Part shown: piece by piece, positions 1 to 6,459 of the stretch
How the letters are laid out: the number at the start of each line of letters is the position of its first letter
Numbering within the stretch: the stretch's first letter is position 1
Source: an uncultured Bacteroidales bacterium
GTDB lineage: Bacteria; Bacteroidota; Bacteroidia; Bacteroidales; UBA932
Assembly: GCA_937900465.1 (NCBI GenBank)
Contig: CALCEJ010000018.1
Coordinates: forward strand, 1-12,843
Length of the DNA stretch: 12,843 nt
Direction of reading: 5' to 3'
Position numbers and translations under genes: made by a program
Notes under the pieces: generated by a model
Seen by the model: the letters and a program-made list of their open reading frames with translations, nothing else
What the model was told of the DNA's origin: nothing
Databases searched by the model: none

Positions 1-260
1 TGGCCGGGCTGGGAAGCCAGCACCGCGTCGGTAGCAGCCTCTCCCAATCCGATGAAATAGAGATTTTTGGCACGGATGACCATACCGAAGGGCTCACGGC
101 CGTTCTCCCCGACTGCCACAGCAGGGGTGTCAGGATTATCCACCCAATAGACGCCGGGCTTGATGTAGAGGGTGCAGGTGTCGGTGAAATGGGCAACAGC
201 CTCCTTGAAATCCTTGAAAGCGTCAATCAAGGTGATTTCTTTCTCTTTTTCTTTTGCCAT
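1..260 (-). CDS. Partial right-handed beta-helix (pectinesterase/pectate-lyase-like) protein with a NusA-like N-terminus; possible chimera
   Basis: Only the first 86 codons are inside the window; the frame runs open off the left edge. It starts at an ATG 12 bp after the rimP stop, where nusA normally sits. Residues 1-20 (MAKEKEKEITLIDAFKDFKE) resemble, from memory, the start of Bacteroidetes NusA (MAKK..., LIDTF.EFKE). From about residue 21 the protein is not NusA: it reads YIKPGVYWVDNPDTP (about 32-46), then GREPFGMVIRAKNLYFIGLG (about 54-73), the pattern of Bacteroidetes parallel beta-helix carbohydrate-active proteins. Such enzymes are usually exported, yet there is no signal peptide. The switch coincides with an exact 9-bp tandem repeat at 202-219. 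I infer either a genomic rearrangement or an assembly join; a genuine cytoplasmic beta-helix protein is less likely. Family call is moderate, function unknown. Confidence 0.5.
   Translation of the reverse strand, partial: MAKEKEKEITLIDAFKDFKEAVAHFTDTCTLYIKPGVYWVDNPDTPAVAVGENGREPFGMVIRAKNLYFIGLGEAATDAVLASQPG
202..219. repeat. 9-bp tandem repeat at the suspected gene junction
   Basis: TCCTTGAAA occurs twice head to tail (202-210 and 211-219). On the coding strand it encodes the F-K-D-F-K-E stretch, exactly where NusA-like sequence gives way to beta-helix-like sequence. Short repeats of this kind are where recombination or an assembler can join unrelated sequences. Confidence 0.6.
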
Positions 261-272
261 TTTATTATCGTT

Positions 273-740
273 TTATTTGAAATCTATGTAGGGTGTTACG
301 GAGTTGATTTCGGTGAAGGGATACTTCTGTTCGTGCTCGACCTTGACTTTCTTCTTGGACCCTTCAGGGACTTCGAGGGTAGTGTAGGAGAGGGTTATCC
401 CGTCTTCTTCCGCTGCGACAAGAAGGGCGATGAGCCTTTTCCCGCCCTTAAACTTGACATCGACCGTAGTGCCCACAGCCTTAAGGAACTGGCGAAGGAC
501 CTTCAGCGGGCGGTCAAGGCCTGCGGATGATACTGTAAGGGAGTAGTCCTCATCGTCCTGGCTGAAGGCCTCGTGAATGGTTTTGTCAACTGCGGAGCAG
601 TCATCCCAGTCCACGGAGCCATTGTCCTTTTCGATGATGATTTCGATGTCGTTCCCTGATGACACCGTCACTTCCACGAGGAAACATCCTCTTTCCGAGA
701 GCACCGGCAGGGCGGCGCTGATAATCTTTGATTTCTCCAT
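273..740 (-). CDS. rimP: Ribosome maturation factor RimP
   Basis: RimP binds the 30S subunit during late assembly in the cytoplasm. The 155-residue length fits the family. The N-terminal domain carries the expected beta-alpha pattern (FLVEVTVSSGNDIEIIIEKD, about 20-39) and the signature EDYSLTVSSAGLDRPL (about 64-79), where the family motif is S-(S/P)-G-L-(D/x)-(R/x)-P-L. The C-terminal SH3-like domain follows (TTVDVKFKGGKRLIALLV, then YPFTEINSVTPYIDF). The ATG has no Shine-Dalgarno, normal for this phylum. It has its own promoter at 793-824, inside the end of the upstream WbqC-like gene. In most bacteria rimP is followed by nusA and infB; here the next gene keeps only a NusA-like start. Confidence 0.93.
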   Translation of the reverse strand: MEKSKIISAALPVLSERGCFLVEVTVSSGNDIEIIIEKDNGSVDWDDCSAVDKTIHEAFSQDDEDYSLTVSSAGLDRPLKVLRQFLKAVGTTVDVKFKGGKRLIALLVAAEEDGITLSYTTLEVPEGSKKKVKVEHEQKYPFTEINSVTPYIDFK

Positions 741-749
741 AATTAAAAC

Positions 750-776
750 AAAAAAGACAGGGGACCGGCGTCCTCT
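750..776 (-). terminator. Possible intrinsic terminator or attenuator in the rimP leader
   Basis: On the minus strand AGAGGAC and GTCCCCT can pair around a GCCG loop (positions 776 down to 759): seven pairs with one A-C mismatch. GTC and then six Ts follow (755-750). It lies after the WbqC-like stop but also after the rimP promoter, so it could end the lpxC-lpxA-wbqC transcript or attenuate rimP. The stem is short; low confidence. Confidence 0.3.
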
Positions 777-792
777 ATCTCTTTCACGGGTG

Positions 793-824
793 CAAATGTA
801 GAAAAATTATTCGGAAAACACAAA
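793..824 (-). promoter_or_regulatory. Bacteroidetes-type promoter for rimP
   Basis: Minus strand TTTG (824-821), 20-bp spacer, then TACATTTG (800-793), matching the Bacteroidetes primary sigma factor consensus TTTG-N19-21-TAnnTTTG. The -33 part lies in the last codons of the WbqC-like gene. The predicted start near 788 gives a leader of roughly 45-50 nt before rimP. Confidence 0.65.
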
Positions 825-1448
825 TTTAATCGACTCTGGACCCTCATTGAACAAAAGGTCCATCATCGAAAGCCCGGGAGTAAACCCGAATTTTTTGGAA
901 AAAACCTGGAAATACGGTTTCTGCAGGCCCATACCGGCAAGAATGCCGTTATTCTTCTTTGGGGCTATCAGGTACCTCCAGTCATCTTCCTCCGTTCCCG
1001 GAGCGGTGAAATCTTCCGTGAAGCTCAGCCGCGTCCATATCCCCGCACATTCTGCGAGATAGAGCGTTATCGCAGTGTTATATTTAAGGAGTGACTTTTC
1101 CCCGCTTTCCAAAAGCGCGAAAAGCCCGTCCCTGTAATAATCGAAATAAGCGGATGAAAAGTACGCAGTATCGAGCGCCCTTTCCGTCCTGGTAACCCAC
1201 GGTGTCGAATGATCCACTTCCACAAGGTCCATCCTCATATTGTCCGAGTGTACGACCGGAACCTGGAGCATTTCCGTTCCGCGCGGCCCCAGTATCATAC
1301 AGCGTGTCCTGTATGTCTGCTTGAGAAAGGACTCCTTTGCTTCGATATGCACCTTGGACGGAAAGACCCTGTCTTCCGACAAGGTCATATCTCTCGCCAT
1401 CAGGGCGAAGTATTCCACGGGGGGACAGTATGCGCTTGAAAGAAGCAC
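807..1448 (-). CDS. WbqC-like family protein
   Basis: A 213-residue protein fitting the WbqC-like family, found in O-antigen or polysaccharide loci and widely in Bacteroidetes; its reaction is not established. Visible family features are the N-terminal SSAYCPPVEYFALMA (usually iqPsYfP..gyfa), the central strand LQVPVVH (about 61-67, usually L.vPv), then VEVDHSTPWVTRTERALDTAYFSSAYFDYY (about 76-105), matching the family's w...k.i..aY.kapyf..Y block. It starts with GTG, whose first base is the last base of the lpxA stop (TAGTG at 1450-1446), so its translation is probably coupled to LpxA. Placement after lpxC-lpxA suggests an envelope glycolipid role, but that is inference from context. It ends at a TAA inside the rimP promoter region. 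Confidence 0.75.
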   Translation of the reverse strand: MLLSSAYCPPVEYFALMARDMTLSEDRVFPSKVHIEAKESFLKQTYRTRCMILGPRGTEMLQVPVVHSDNMRMDLVEVDHSTPWVTRTERALDTAYFSSAYFDYYRDGLFALLESGEKSLLKYNTAITLYLAECAGIWTRLSFTEDFTAPGTEEDDWRYLIAPKKNNGILAGMGLQKPYFQVFSKKFGFTPGLSMMDLLFNEGPESIKFVFSE

Positions 1449-2245
1449 TACCTTGAGAGGCGGGGCTTCGGAACGACTCCGCGCTTTGAGCCACGGATAA
1501 AGCTCAGGATATGGTCCCTTTCAGGGGTGGCGGGCATTGTCTCCTGGATGATTTCAAGGGCCTGGGAAACGTTGTAGCTGCTCAGGTAGATGGTCTCGTA
1601 GATATCCTTGATTTCATTGACCTTCTCCTCCGTGAATCCGCGGCGGAGAAGCCCGGTACGGTTGACGCCCATATAGCATATGGGATCCCTGTCCACGAGG
1701 ATGTACGGAGGAACGTCCTTGGTTACCTTGGAGGCGCCTCCCACCATTGCGTGGGCTCCTATCTTCGAGAACTGATGGACCATAGCGCCGCCTCCGAGCA
1801 CTGCCCAGTCTTCAATCTTGGTCTCACCGGCGATAGCGGTCTTGGATACGAGGATGCAGTGGTTACCGACCTCGCAGTCATGGGCTATATGGACATACGA
1901 CATTATAAGGGTGTCGTTTCCAATCTTAGTGCAGAACTTGCCGCTGGCTTCGGTGCCGCGGTTGATTGTCGCGCACTCCCGGATCATCACCCTGTCGCCG
2001 ATTTCCACACGGGAAATCTCTCCGTGGAATTTCAGGTCCTGGGGAACAGCGCCAACGACGGCTCCAGGGAATACGGTGCAGTCCTTGCCAAGGGTGGTGT
2101 AGGACATCACAATTGCGTGGGGCATAATGTAGCAGCCGTCACCGATTACTACGTCAGATTCTACAACAGCGAAGGGGCCTATTGTAACGTTGTCGCCGAT
2201 TTTTGCGGCGGGGGAGACTGATGCAAGGGGCGAAATATTGTTCAT
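1448..2245 (-). CDS. lpxA: Acyl-ACP--UDP-N-acetylglucosamine O-acyltransferase LpxA
   Basis: First enzyme of lipid A synthesis: transfers a 3-hydroxyacyl chain from ACP to the 3-OH of UDP-GlcNAc in the cytoplasm. At 265 residues it is the usual size. Residues 1-185 are left-handed beta-helix hexapeptide repeats (VTIGPF, VVIGDG, IGNDTL and so on). The catalytic His is in HIAHDCEVG (His122 here, equivalent to His125 of E. coli). Further family blocks are VHQFSKIGAHAMVGG (156-170), the VPPYILV edge (178-184) and the C-terminal helical domain from LLRRGF (about 199-204). The nucleotide-binding tail (RGSKRG) is present. It follows lpxC by 26 bp and overlaps the WbqC-like gene by one base. No Shine-Dalgarno is visible. 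Acyl-chain length specificity cannot be read safely from the sequence. Confidence 0.96.
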   Translation of the reverse strand: MNNISPLASVSPAAKIGDNVTIGPFAVVESDVVIGDGCYIMPHAIVMSYTTLGKDCTVFPGAVVGAVPQDLKFHGEISRVEIGDRVMIRECATINRGTEASGKFCTKIGNDTLIMSYVHIAHDCEVGNHCILVSKTAIAGETKIEDWAVLGGGAMVHQFSKIGAHAMVGGASKVTKDVPPYILVDRDPICYMGVNRTGLLRRGFTEEKVNEIKDIYETIYLSSYNVSQALEIIQETMPATPERDHILSFIRGSKRGVVPKPRLSR

Positions 2246-2254
2246 GATTCAATT

Positions 2255-2267
2255 CGGGCGAAGCCCG
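2255..2267. other. Short perfect hairpin between lpxC and lpxA
   Basis: CGGGC and GCCCG form a 5-bp stem with a 3-nt loop in the 26-bp lpxC-lpxA gap. In the direction of transcription (minus) no T-run follows, so it is unlikely to terminate; it may affect mRNA stability or lpxA initiation. The T-run lies on the plus side, where no gene would use it. Confidence 0.4.
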
Positions 2268-2271
2268 GTTT

Positions 2272-3183
2272 TTATACGAGCAGGGCTCTGAGGGCCTTGG
2301 CCGTTCTGGTGTTGATGGAATGACCCGGCTTGAAAGCGGTAATCCTTGCGTTGACGTAACCTCCTGCGAGACGGAAGTCTCCGATAAGGTCGAGCAGCTT
2401 GTGACGGCCGCATTCGTCCGGGAAGTGGAGTCTGAGATTGTTCAGGTAGCCGGCGGCTGTAATCTTCAGGTTGGGGATTTCGAAGAGGCGGGAGATGGAC
2501 TGGAGCTGCTCGTCGGAGACGGGATGCTCTACGATAACGATTGCGTTCTCGACGTCACCGCCCTTGATCAGGTTGTTCCTGAACAGGTATTCGATGTCGT
2601 GGAAGAACACGAAAGTACGGCACACACCTATCTCACGGGCATAATTCACGCCAGGGTTCCATTCAGCCTCCTGGACTCCGAGAATTTCGGAATTGAAGTC
2701 CACGGTAATATGGGCCGAGGGTACGTCAGCGGGTTCCACCTTAATCCAGGAGCCGGTCCTGTTGTCGTGAATCTCGAGGGTATCCTTGATTGTGAGATAC
2801 TTGCGTTCGACTCCCTGGTCCTTGGTTCCGTCCTTCTTTATCGCGTCGATGTAGGGTTTTGCGCTGCCGTCGAGGATAGGGATTTCGATATTGTCCATCT
2901 CGATTACGGCATTGTCTATCCCAAGTCCCGTCAGGGCTGAGAGAATATGCTCTACCGTAACTGCAACGGCCTCATTCTGCGATATGGTAGTACTCCTTGC
3001 GGTGTTGGAAACGTTCTCAGCGACGGCGTCGATGAAGGGTTTCCCCTTCAGGTCTATACGCCTGAAACGAATTCCGGTATCGGGACCGGCCGGCATCAGC
3101 TTGATGTGGGCATATGTGCCGGTGTGAAGTCCCTTGCCTTCGAAGTAGTATGATTTCTTGAGTGTATTCTGGTTGGAATGCAT
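2272..3183 (-). CDS. lpxC: UDP-3-O-acyl-N-acetylglucosamine deacetylase LpxC (stand-alone, no FabZ domain)
   Basis: Zinc-dependent deacetylase, the committed step of lipid A synthesis, cytoplasmic. All key residues are visible: zinc ligand His79 in TVEHILSALTGLGIDN with catalytic Glu78, zinc ligands His261 and Asp265 in GRHKLLDLIGDF, and catalytic His288 in AFKPGHS. The N-terminus (LKKSYYFEGKGLHTG) is family-typical and fixes the start. Length is 303 residues, close to single-domain E. coli LpxC (305). In many Bacteroidetes LpxC is fused to a C-terminal FabZ dehydratase, giving about 460 residues; here the protein stops just after the LpxC domain and lpxA starts 26 bp later, with no FabZ remnant. 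A promoter lies at 3237-3269, so lpxC-lpxA-wbqC can be transcribed apart from lpxD. Confidence 0.96.
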   Translation of the reverse strand: MHSNQNTLKKSYYFEGKGLHTGTYAHIKLMPAGPDTGIRFRRIDLKGKPFIDAVAENVSNTARSTTISQNEAVAVTVEHILSALTGLGIDNAVIEMDNIEIPILDGSAKPYIDAIKKDGTKDQGVERKYLTIKDTLEIHDNRTGSWIKVEPADVPSAHITVDFNSEILGVQEAEWNPGVNYAREIGVCRTFVFFHDIEYLFRNNLIKGGDVENAIVIVEHPVSDEQLQSISRLFEIPNLKITAAGYLNNLRLHFPDECGRHKLLDLIGDFRLAGGYVNARITAFKPGHSINTRTAKALRALLV

Positions 3184-3236
3184 TGCGTTCCTGTCTTTGC
3201 CTTTAACTGTTTGCCCTTCGGGAGCGTTTTGGACGA

Positions 3237-3269
3237 CAAAGATACAAATAATATTCCAAAGGTCAAAAA
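3237..3269 (-). promoter_or_regulatory. Bacteroidetes-type promoter for lpxC-lpxA-wbqC
   Basis: Minus strand TTTTTG (3269-3264), a 19-bp spacer, then TATCTTTG (3244-3237): a full match to the consensus at consensus spacing. It sits in the 96-bp lpxD-lpxC gap, which has no gene. The predicted transcript starts near 3230, leaving a leader of about 45-50 nt before the lpxC ATG at 3183. Confidence 0.75.
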
Positions 3270-3279
3270 GACAGGGAAA

Positions 3280-4275
3280 TCAGTCCTCGCGGCCGGAGGC
3301 TTTGAATTTGGCGTAGGCGCGCATAAACTGTTTGGCATCGAAGGCGGGGGCGCCCAGAAGGACCTGGCCGCTCTTACGGACATTTCCTATGACGCCGGCC
3401 TGGGCTGCGATTGTTGTATTGTCCGCTATGGTAAGGTGGCCGATGATACCCACCTGGCCTGCGATGATGCAGTTCCTGCCCACCTTGGTGGAGCCGGCGA
3501 TACCGGTCTGCGCTGCAATGACGGTATTGTCGCCTATTTCGACGTTGTGGGCTATCTGGCAGAGGTTGTCGATCCGGACGCCGTTGCCGATGACGGTGGA
3601 TTCCATCTCTGCGCGGTCTACCGTGGTATTCGAGCCTATCTCGACGTCGTTGCCGATGACCACATTGCCAAGATGCTCGATTTTTTTCCAGGTCCCGTCC
3701 GGCTGGGGAGCGTTGCCGAATCCGTCGGAGCCTATGACGCATCCGCTGTGGAGGATTACGTTATTGCCGATGACGGTTCCGGGATAGACTGTTACGCCCG
3801 GGTAGATTATGCATCCGGAGCCGATGACGGTCTTGTCGCCTATGGTGACGTTAGGGTGGATGATGGTGTTGTCGCCTATGGTGACGTCGCGGCCGAGAAC
3901 AGCATAGTCGCCCACGGAGACGTTCTTTCCGAACTTCGTCGAGCGGTGCCAGCGGGCGCGGCAGCTCTTTTTTGCCTTGGAACTTCTGCGCTTTTCTTCC
4001 GCGACATAGTCAAGAAGGCGCGCTATTGCCGTGTAGGAATTCTCAACCCGGACAAGCGTAGGGGTAACAGGCTCCTTGGGCTCGAAGGTCTTGTCGACGA
4101 GAAGGATCGATGCCTTGCAGGTATAGACATACTGCTCGTACTTGGGGTTTGCGTAGAAGCAGAGGGTTCCGGGCTTTCCGTGTTCGATCTTTGCGAACTT
4201 GGTAGCTGTCGCTGTGGGATCCCCGTCAACGGTACCGTCGAGGATGTGGGCGAGTTTTTTTGCAGAAAAATCCAT
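3280..4275 (-). CDS. lpxD: UDP-3-O-acylglucosamine N-acyltransferase LpxD
   Basis: Third enzyme of lipid A synthesis: N-acylates UDP-3-O-acyl-glucosamine after LpxC. I place the start at the ATG at 4275 (MDFSAKKLAHILDG), which matches the usual LpxD N-terminus and lies 10 bp after the tilS stop. An in-frame ATG at 4302 would add nine residues and overlap tilS by 17 bp. From 4275 the protein has 331 residues. Residues 1-100 form the uridine-binding domain (NPKYEQYVY, 43-51). About 115-300 are hexapeptide beta-helix repeats. Catalytic His243 is in QIAHNVEIG; a second conserved His280 is in GIIGHLTIAD. The C-terminal helix is short (ends KFKASGRED), lacking the longer coiled tail of Bacteroides LpxD. 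It follows tilS and probably shares the proS transcript. Confidence 0.94.
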   Translation of the reverse strand: MDFSAKKLAHILDGTVDGDPTATATKFAKIEHGKPGTLCFYANPKYEQYVYTCKASILLVDKTFEPKEPVTPTLVRVENSYTAIARLLDYVAEEKRRSSKAKKSCRARWHRSTKFGKNVSVGDYAVLGRDVTIGDNTIIHPNVTIGDKTVIGSGCIIYPGVTVYPGTVIGNNVILHSGCVIGSDGFGNAPQPDGTWKKIEHLGNVVIGNDVEIGSNTTVDRAEMESTVIGNGVRIDNLCQIAHNVEIGDNTVIAAQTGIAGSTKVGRNCIIAGQVGIIGHLTIADNTTIAAQAGVIGNVRKSGQVLLGAPAFDAKQFMRAYAKFKASGRED

Positions 4276-4285
4276 ATCGTTCTTG

Positions 4286-5365
4286 TCAGAGACCGCCTTC
4301 AATGCGGAGGATGCGCTCCGTCGCGGCCGTTACTTTAACTTTTTCATCAATGCACCATCCGATGATGGCAAGAATCCTTCTTTCGTCGGACGGATCACGG
4401 AGCAGCACCGCCCGGCGTTTCATTTCCGGGGTGAAGTGATGGTCCGTAAACCAGTCCTGGAGTTTCTTCTTTCCGGGAGCTCCGAGCGGGTGAATCCAGT
4501 CGCCGGCCTTCCAGTGTCCGAATATCGGCGTTGCGCCTGCCTTTTCTGCGTCCAGAATCAGCGTGCCGGGCGGTTGTTTCAGCGCAAGGCCTTCCGGCCG
4601 CGGCTCTTCCGTAACCGTGTATCTGACGGACGGAAGGGGCTCAGGGTCTTTTTCTACGGAGGAAGGGGAGTGTTCCAATACTGTTTCGAGCGCCTCGGAA
4701 AACCTTTCCATATCCCTTCCGAGGGTTCTTACGAAGGAGGGATTTATCTCCCGGAATACAGGGAAGACAAGGTTCCGGATTTTGTTCCTCTTGACGTCGG
4801 GCAGAAGGTTTGTGCTGTCCGTCCGGTAGGGGATGCCGCGAAGGGCGGCAAAGGCTTCAATCTCCTCCCTTTCGAAGGCGAGGAGCGGCCGTACAAGGGG
4901 AATGTCCGAAAACTCCGGATCCGGTATGCTGCCGGCTGCTTTCATTCCGGCGATACCCCGGAGGGAAGTCCCCCTCAGGAGGTTCAGGATCAAGGTTTCT
5001 GCGTTGTCATTGGCATTATGGGCTACGGCGACACATCCGTATCCGTATTCCCTGGCGGTATTTCCGAAGAAGCGGTAGCGCAGTTCCCGTGCCGCCATTT
5101 CGATGCTGATACCCCTTTGGGACGCGTACTCTGCGGTACGGAAACGGACGCTGTGGAAAGGAATCCCGTTTTCACGGGCCCACTGCCCGACCAGCGCCTC
5201 GTCACTGTCGCTTTCTTCTCCCCGGAGGGAGAAATTGCAGTGGGCAATGCCGAATCTCGTTCCGGAGTCCTTCAGAAGGGTAGCAAGACACATCGAATCC
5301 GCCCCGCCGCTCACACCGGCGAGAACGGGCAGGGGAGTCCCGTCCGGAAGAGAGAGTTTCAACAT
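4286..5365 (-). CDS. tilS: tRNA(Ile)-lysidine synthase TilS
   Basis: ATP-dependent enzyme that converts C34 of the CAU-anticodon tRNA-Ile to lysidine, so that it reads AUA; essential in most bacteria. The PP-loop SGGADS is at 19-24, followed by the family's HCNFSLRGEES (42-52) and AHNANDNAETLILNLLRGTSLRG (about 115-137). In that block family members usually have H-x-x-D-D; here the first Asp is Asn119, while Asp120 and the E-T pair are kept. A C-terminal TilS domain is recognisable (WIHPLGAPGKKKLQDWF, then the strand ILAIIGWCIDEKVKV). At 359 residues it is shorter than the common 430 or so, mainly in the middle linker. Its ATG overlaps the preceding stop as TAATG (5367-5363), so translation is probably coupled to the DUF3078 gene. 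Confidence 0.93.
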   Translation of the reverse strand: MLKLSLPDGTPLPVLAGVSGGADSMCLATLLKDSGTRFGIAHCNFSLRGEESDSDEALVGQWARENGIPFHSVRFRTAEYASQRGISIEMAARELRYRFFGNTAREYGYGCVAVAHNANDNAETLILNLLRGTSLRGIAGMKAAGSIPDPEFSDIPLVRPLLAFEREEIEAFAALRGIPYRTDSTNLLPDVKRNKIRNLVFPVFREINPSFVRTLGRDMERFSEALETVLEHSPSSVEKDPEPLPSVRYTVTEEPRPEGLALKQPPGTLILDAEKAGATPIFGHWKAGDWIHPLGAPGKKKLQDWFTDHHFTPEMKRRAVLLRDPSDERRILAIIGWCIDEKVKVTAATERILRIEGGL

Positions 5366-6438
5366 TATCTCTTTCCTGTGATAGTGTAGGTGAATCCAAA
5401 TTCAAGGAATTCCTTGAACTGGACTGCAGGTGCATTGACTTCACCGTCTCCGGTCGTATCCTTCACGAGAACCGTGTCATCGTAGATGAGGTTTGTGGAC
5501 AAGGTAAGGGCGAAGTATTTGGCGAGTTTCCAGAATATCTTGTTGTCCCAGTTGACGCGGATATTCTGGGGGTCCTTCAGGTAGTTGGAGAACAGCACAA
5601 GCTGAGTCGTATAGGTGAACACGTCGTTGACGACCCACTTTGCATCGGCCTTGACCTGGGCACCGAGTTCGAAGCGGGAAGCCTTGTAAAGATCTATGTC
5701 TTCGCCGTCAACGCTGGCTGTTTCGCCGGTTGCCTCCATACCGTATGTCTTGCGGAGAGAGTGGATGTCCTTTGTGTCAAGCCCGAAGCCTTCGACCATC
5801 ACGACGCCTCCGGTAAGGGGAGCGATGTTGACGACGAGCCAGTCCTTCGGGGTCCACTTGATACCGAGACCGAGGTTCGTGTAAGCGGGGGTGAGGAATC
5901 CGGACTTGATTGTACGGGCGGCGAGCCACTCTTCCTTCGTAGGATTGGCAGGATCGACCGGAGCCGGGGGGTTGCCGTAAGTATAGTTGTTGTTGAACTG
6001 GGTCTTGAAGTCGAACATTGCGGACCAGTAGAGGTGCTCCACGGGAGTTTCATAACCCCAGTTGGATTCGAAGTAGATACGGTCCTTGTGCTTCTGGAGG
6101 ATAGGCTTGTCTGCGGAATAGAGGAAGCCGTAGTCCAGCTGGAGACGGTTAGTCCATTTCATCTTGTCCTTCGCGTAGTTTGCGCTTGCGTCAACGTTGG
6201 CTGCGAGGGCGTAGTTGTTGTAACCGCCGGCCGCCCAGTTGGTGAGTTTGGTCTGCGAGAAATTGATGTTGTTCTGAATGGTAAGGTCCCAGTATTTGGG
6301 CTTCGGAGCGGCTTCGGGGACGTCTTCGGCTTCCGAAAGGACTTCCGCTGCTGCGGCAGCCGCGGACTGCGCGTCCTGGGCGTATGCGCCGGCGATGGCC
6401 AGAGCCGCAGCGGCGACGGTGAGAAATAACTTCTTCAT
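5365..6438 (-). CDS. DUF3078 outer-membrane beta-barrel protein
   Basis: A 357-residue protein of the Bacteroidetes DUF3078 family, of unknown function. Residues 1-20 (MKKLFLTVAAAALAIAGAYA) are a clear signal peptide with cleavage before Gln21. An Ala/Glu/Pro-rich linker (about 22-48) follows. The family signature NFSQTKLTNWAAGGYNNYA is at about 59-77, then KWTNRLQLDYGFLY, DRIYFESNWGYE and WSAMFDFKTQFNNNY. The rest alternates polar and hydrophobic residues, as in transmembrane beta-strands (ALTLSTNLIYDDTVLV), and ends in FGFTYTITGKR. It lies 21 bp after proS and is coupled to tilS by TAATG, an odd setting for an outer-membrane protein between two translation genes. No separate promoter was seen. 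The family call is confident; cargo or role cannot be stated. Confidence 0.85.
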   Translation of the reverse strand: MKKLFLTVAAAALAIAGAYAQDAQSAAAAAAEVLSEAEDVPEAAPKPKYWDLTIQNNINFSQTKLTNWAAGGYNNYALAANVDASANYAKDKMKWTNRLQLDYGFLYSADKPILQKHKDRIYFESNWGYETPVEHLYWSAMFDFKTQFNNNYTYGNPPAPVDPANPTKEEWLAARTIKSGFLTPAYTNLGLGIKWTPKDWLVVNIAPLTGGVVMVEGFGLDTKDIHSLRKTYGMEATGETASVDGEDIDLYKASRFELGAQVKADAKWVVNDVFTYTTQLVLFSNYLKDPQNIRVNWDNKIFWKLAKYFALTLSTNLIYDDTVLVKDTTGDGEVNAPAVQFKEFLEFGFTYTITGKR

Positions 6439-6459
6439 AGTATACTGTAATTACGTTTT

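Noticed and set aside
2255..2273. Hairpin plus T-run read as a plus-strand terminator
   Set aside because: No plus-strand gene ends here; in the operon's direction there is no T-run, so it is only an intercistronic hairpin.
4276..4302. LpxD start at ATG 4302
   Set aside because: It would overlap tilS by 17 bp and add nine residues not typical of LpxD; MDFSAKKLA at 4275 fits the family. Not excluded outright.
3178..5389. Plus-strand open frames opposite lpxD and tilS (386 and 396 codons)
   Set aside because: They lie opposite well-supported genes; the lpxD one shows a repeat pattern that only reflects the hexapeptide repeats read backwards.
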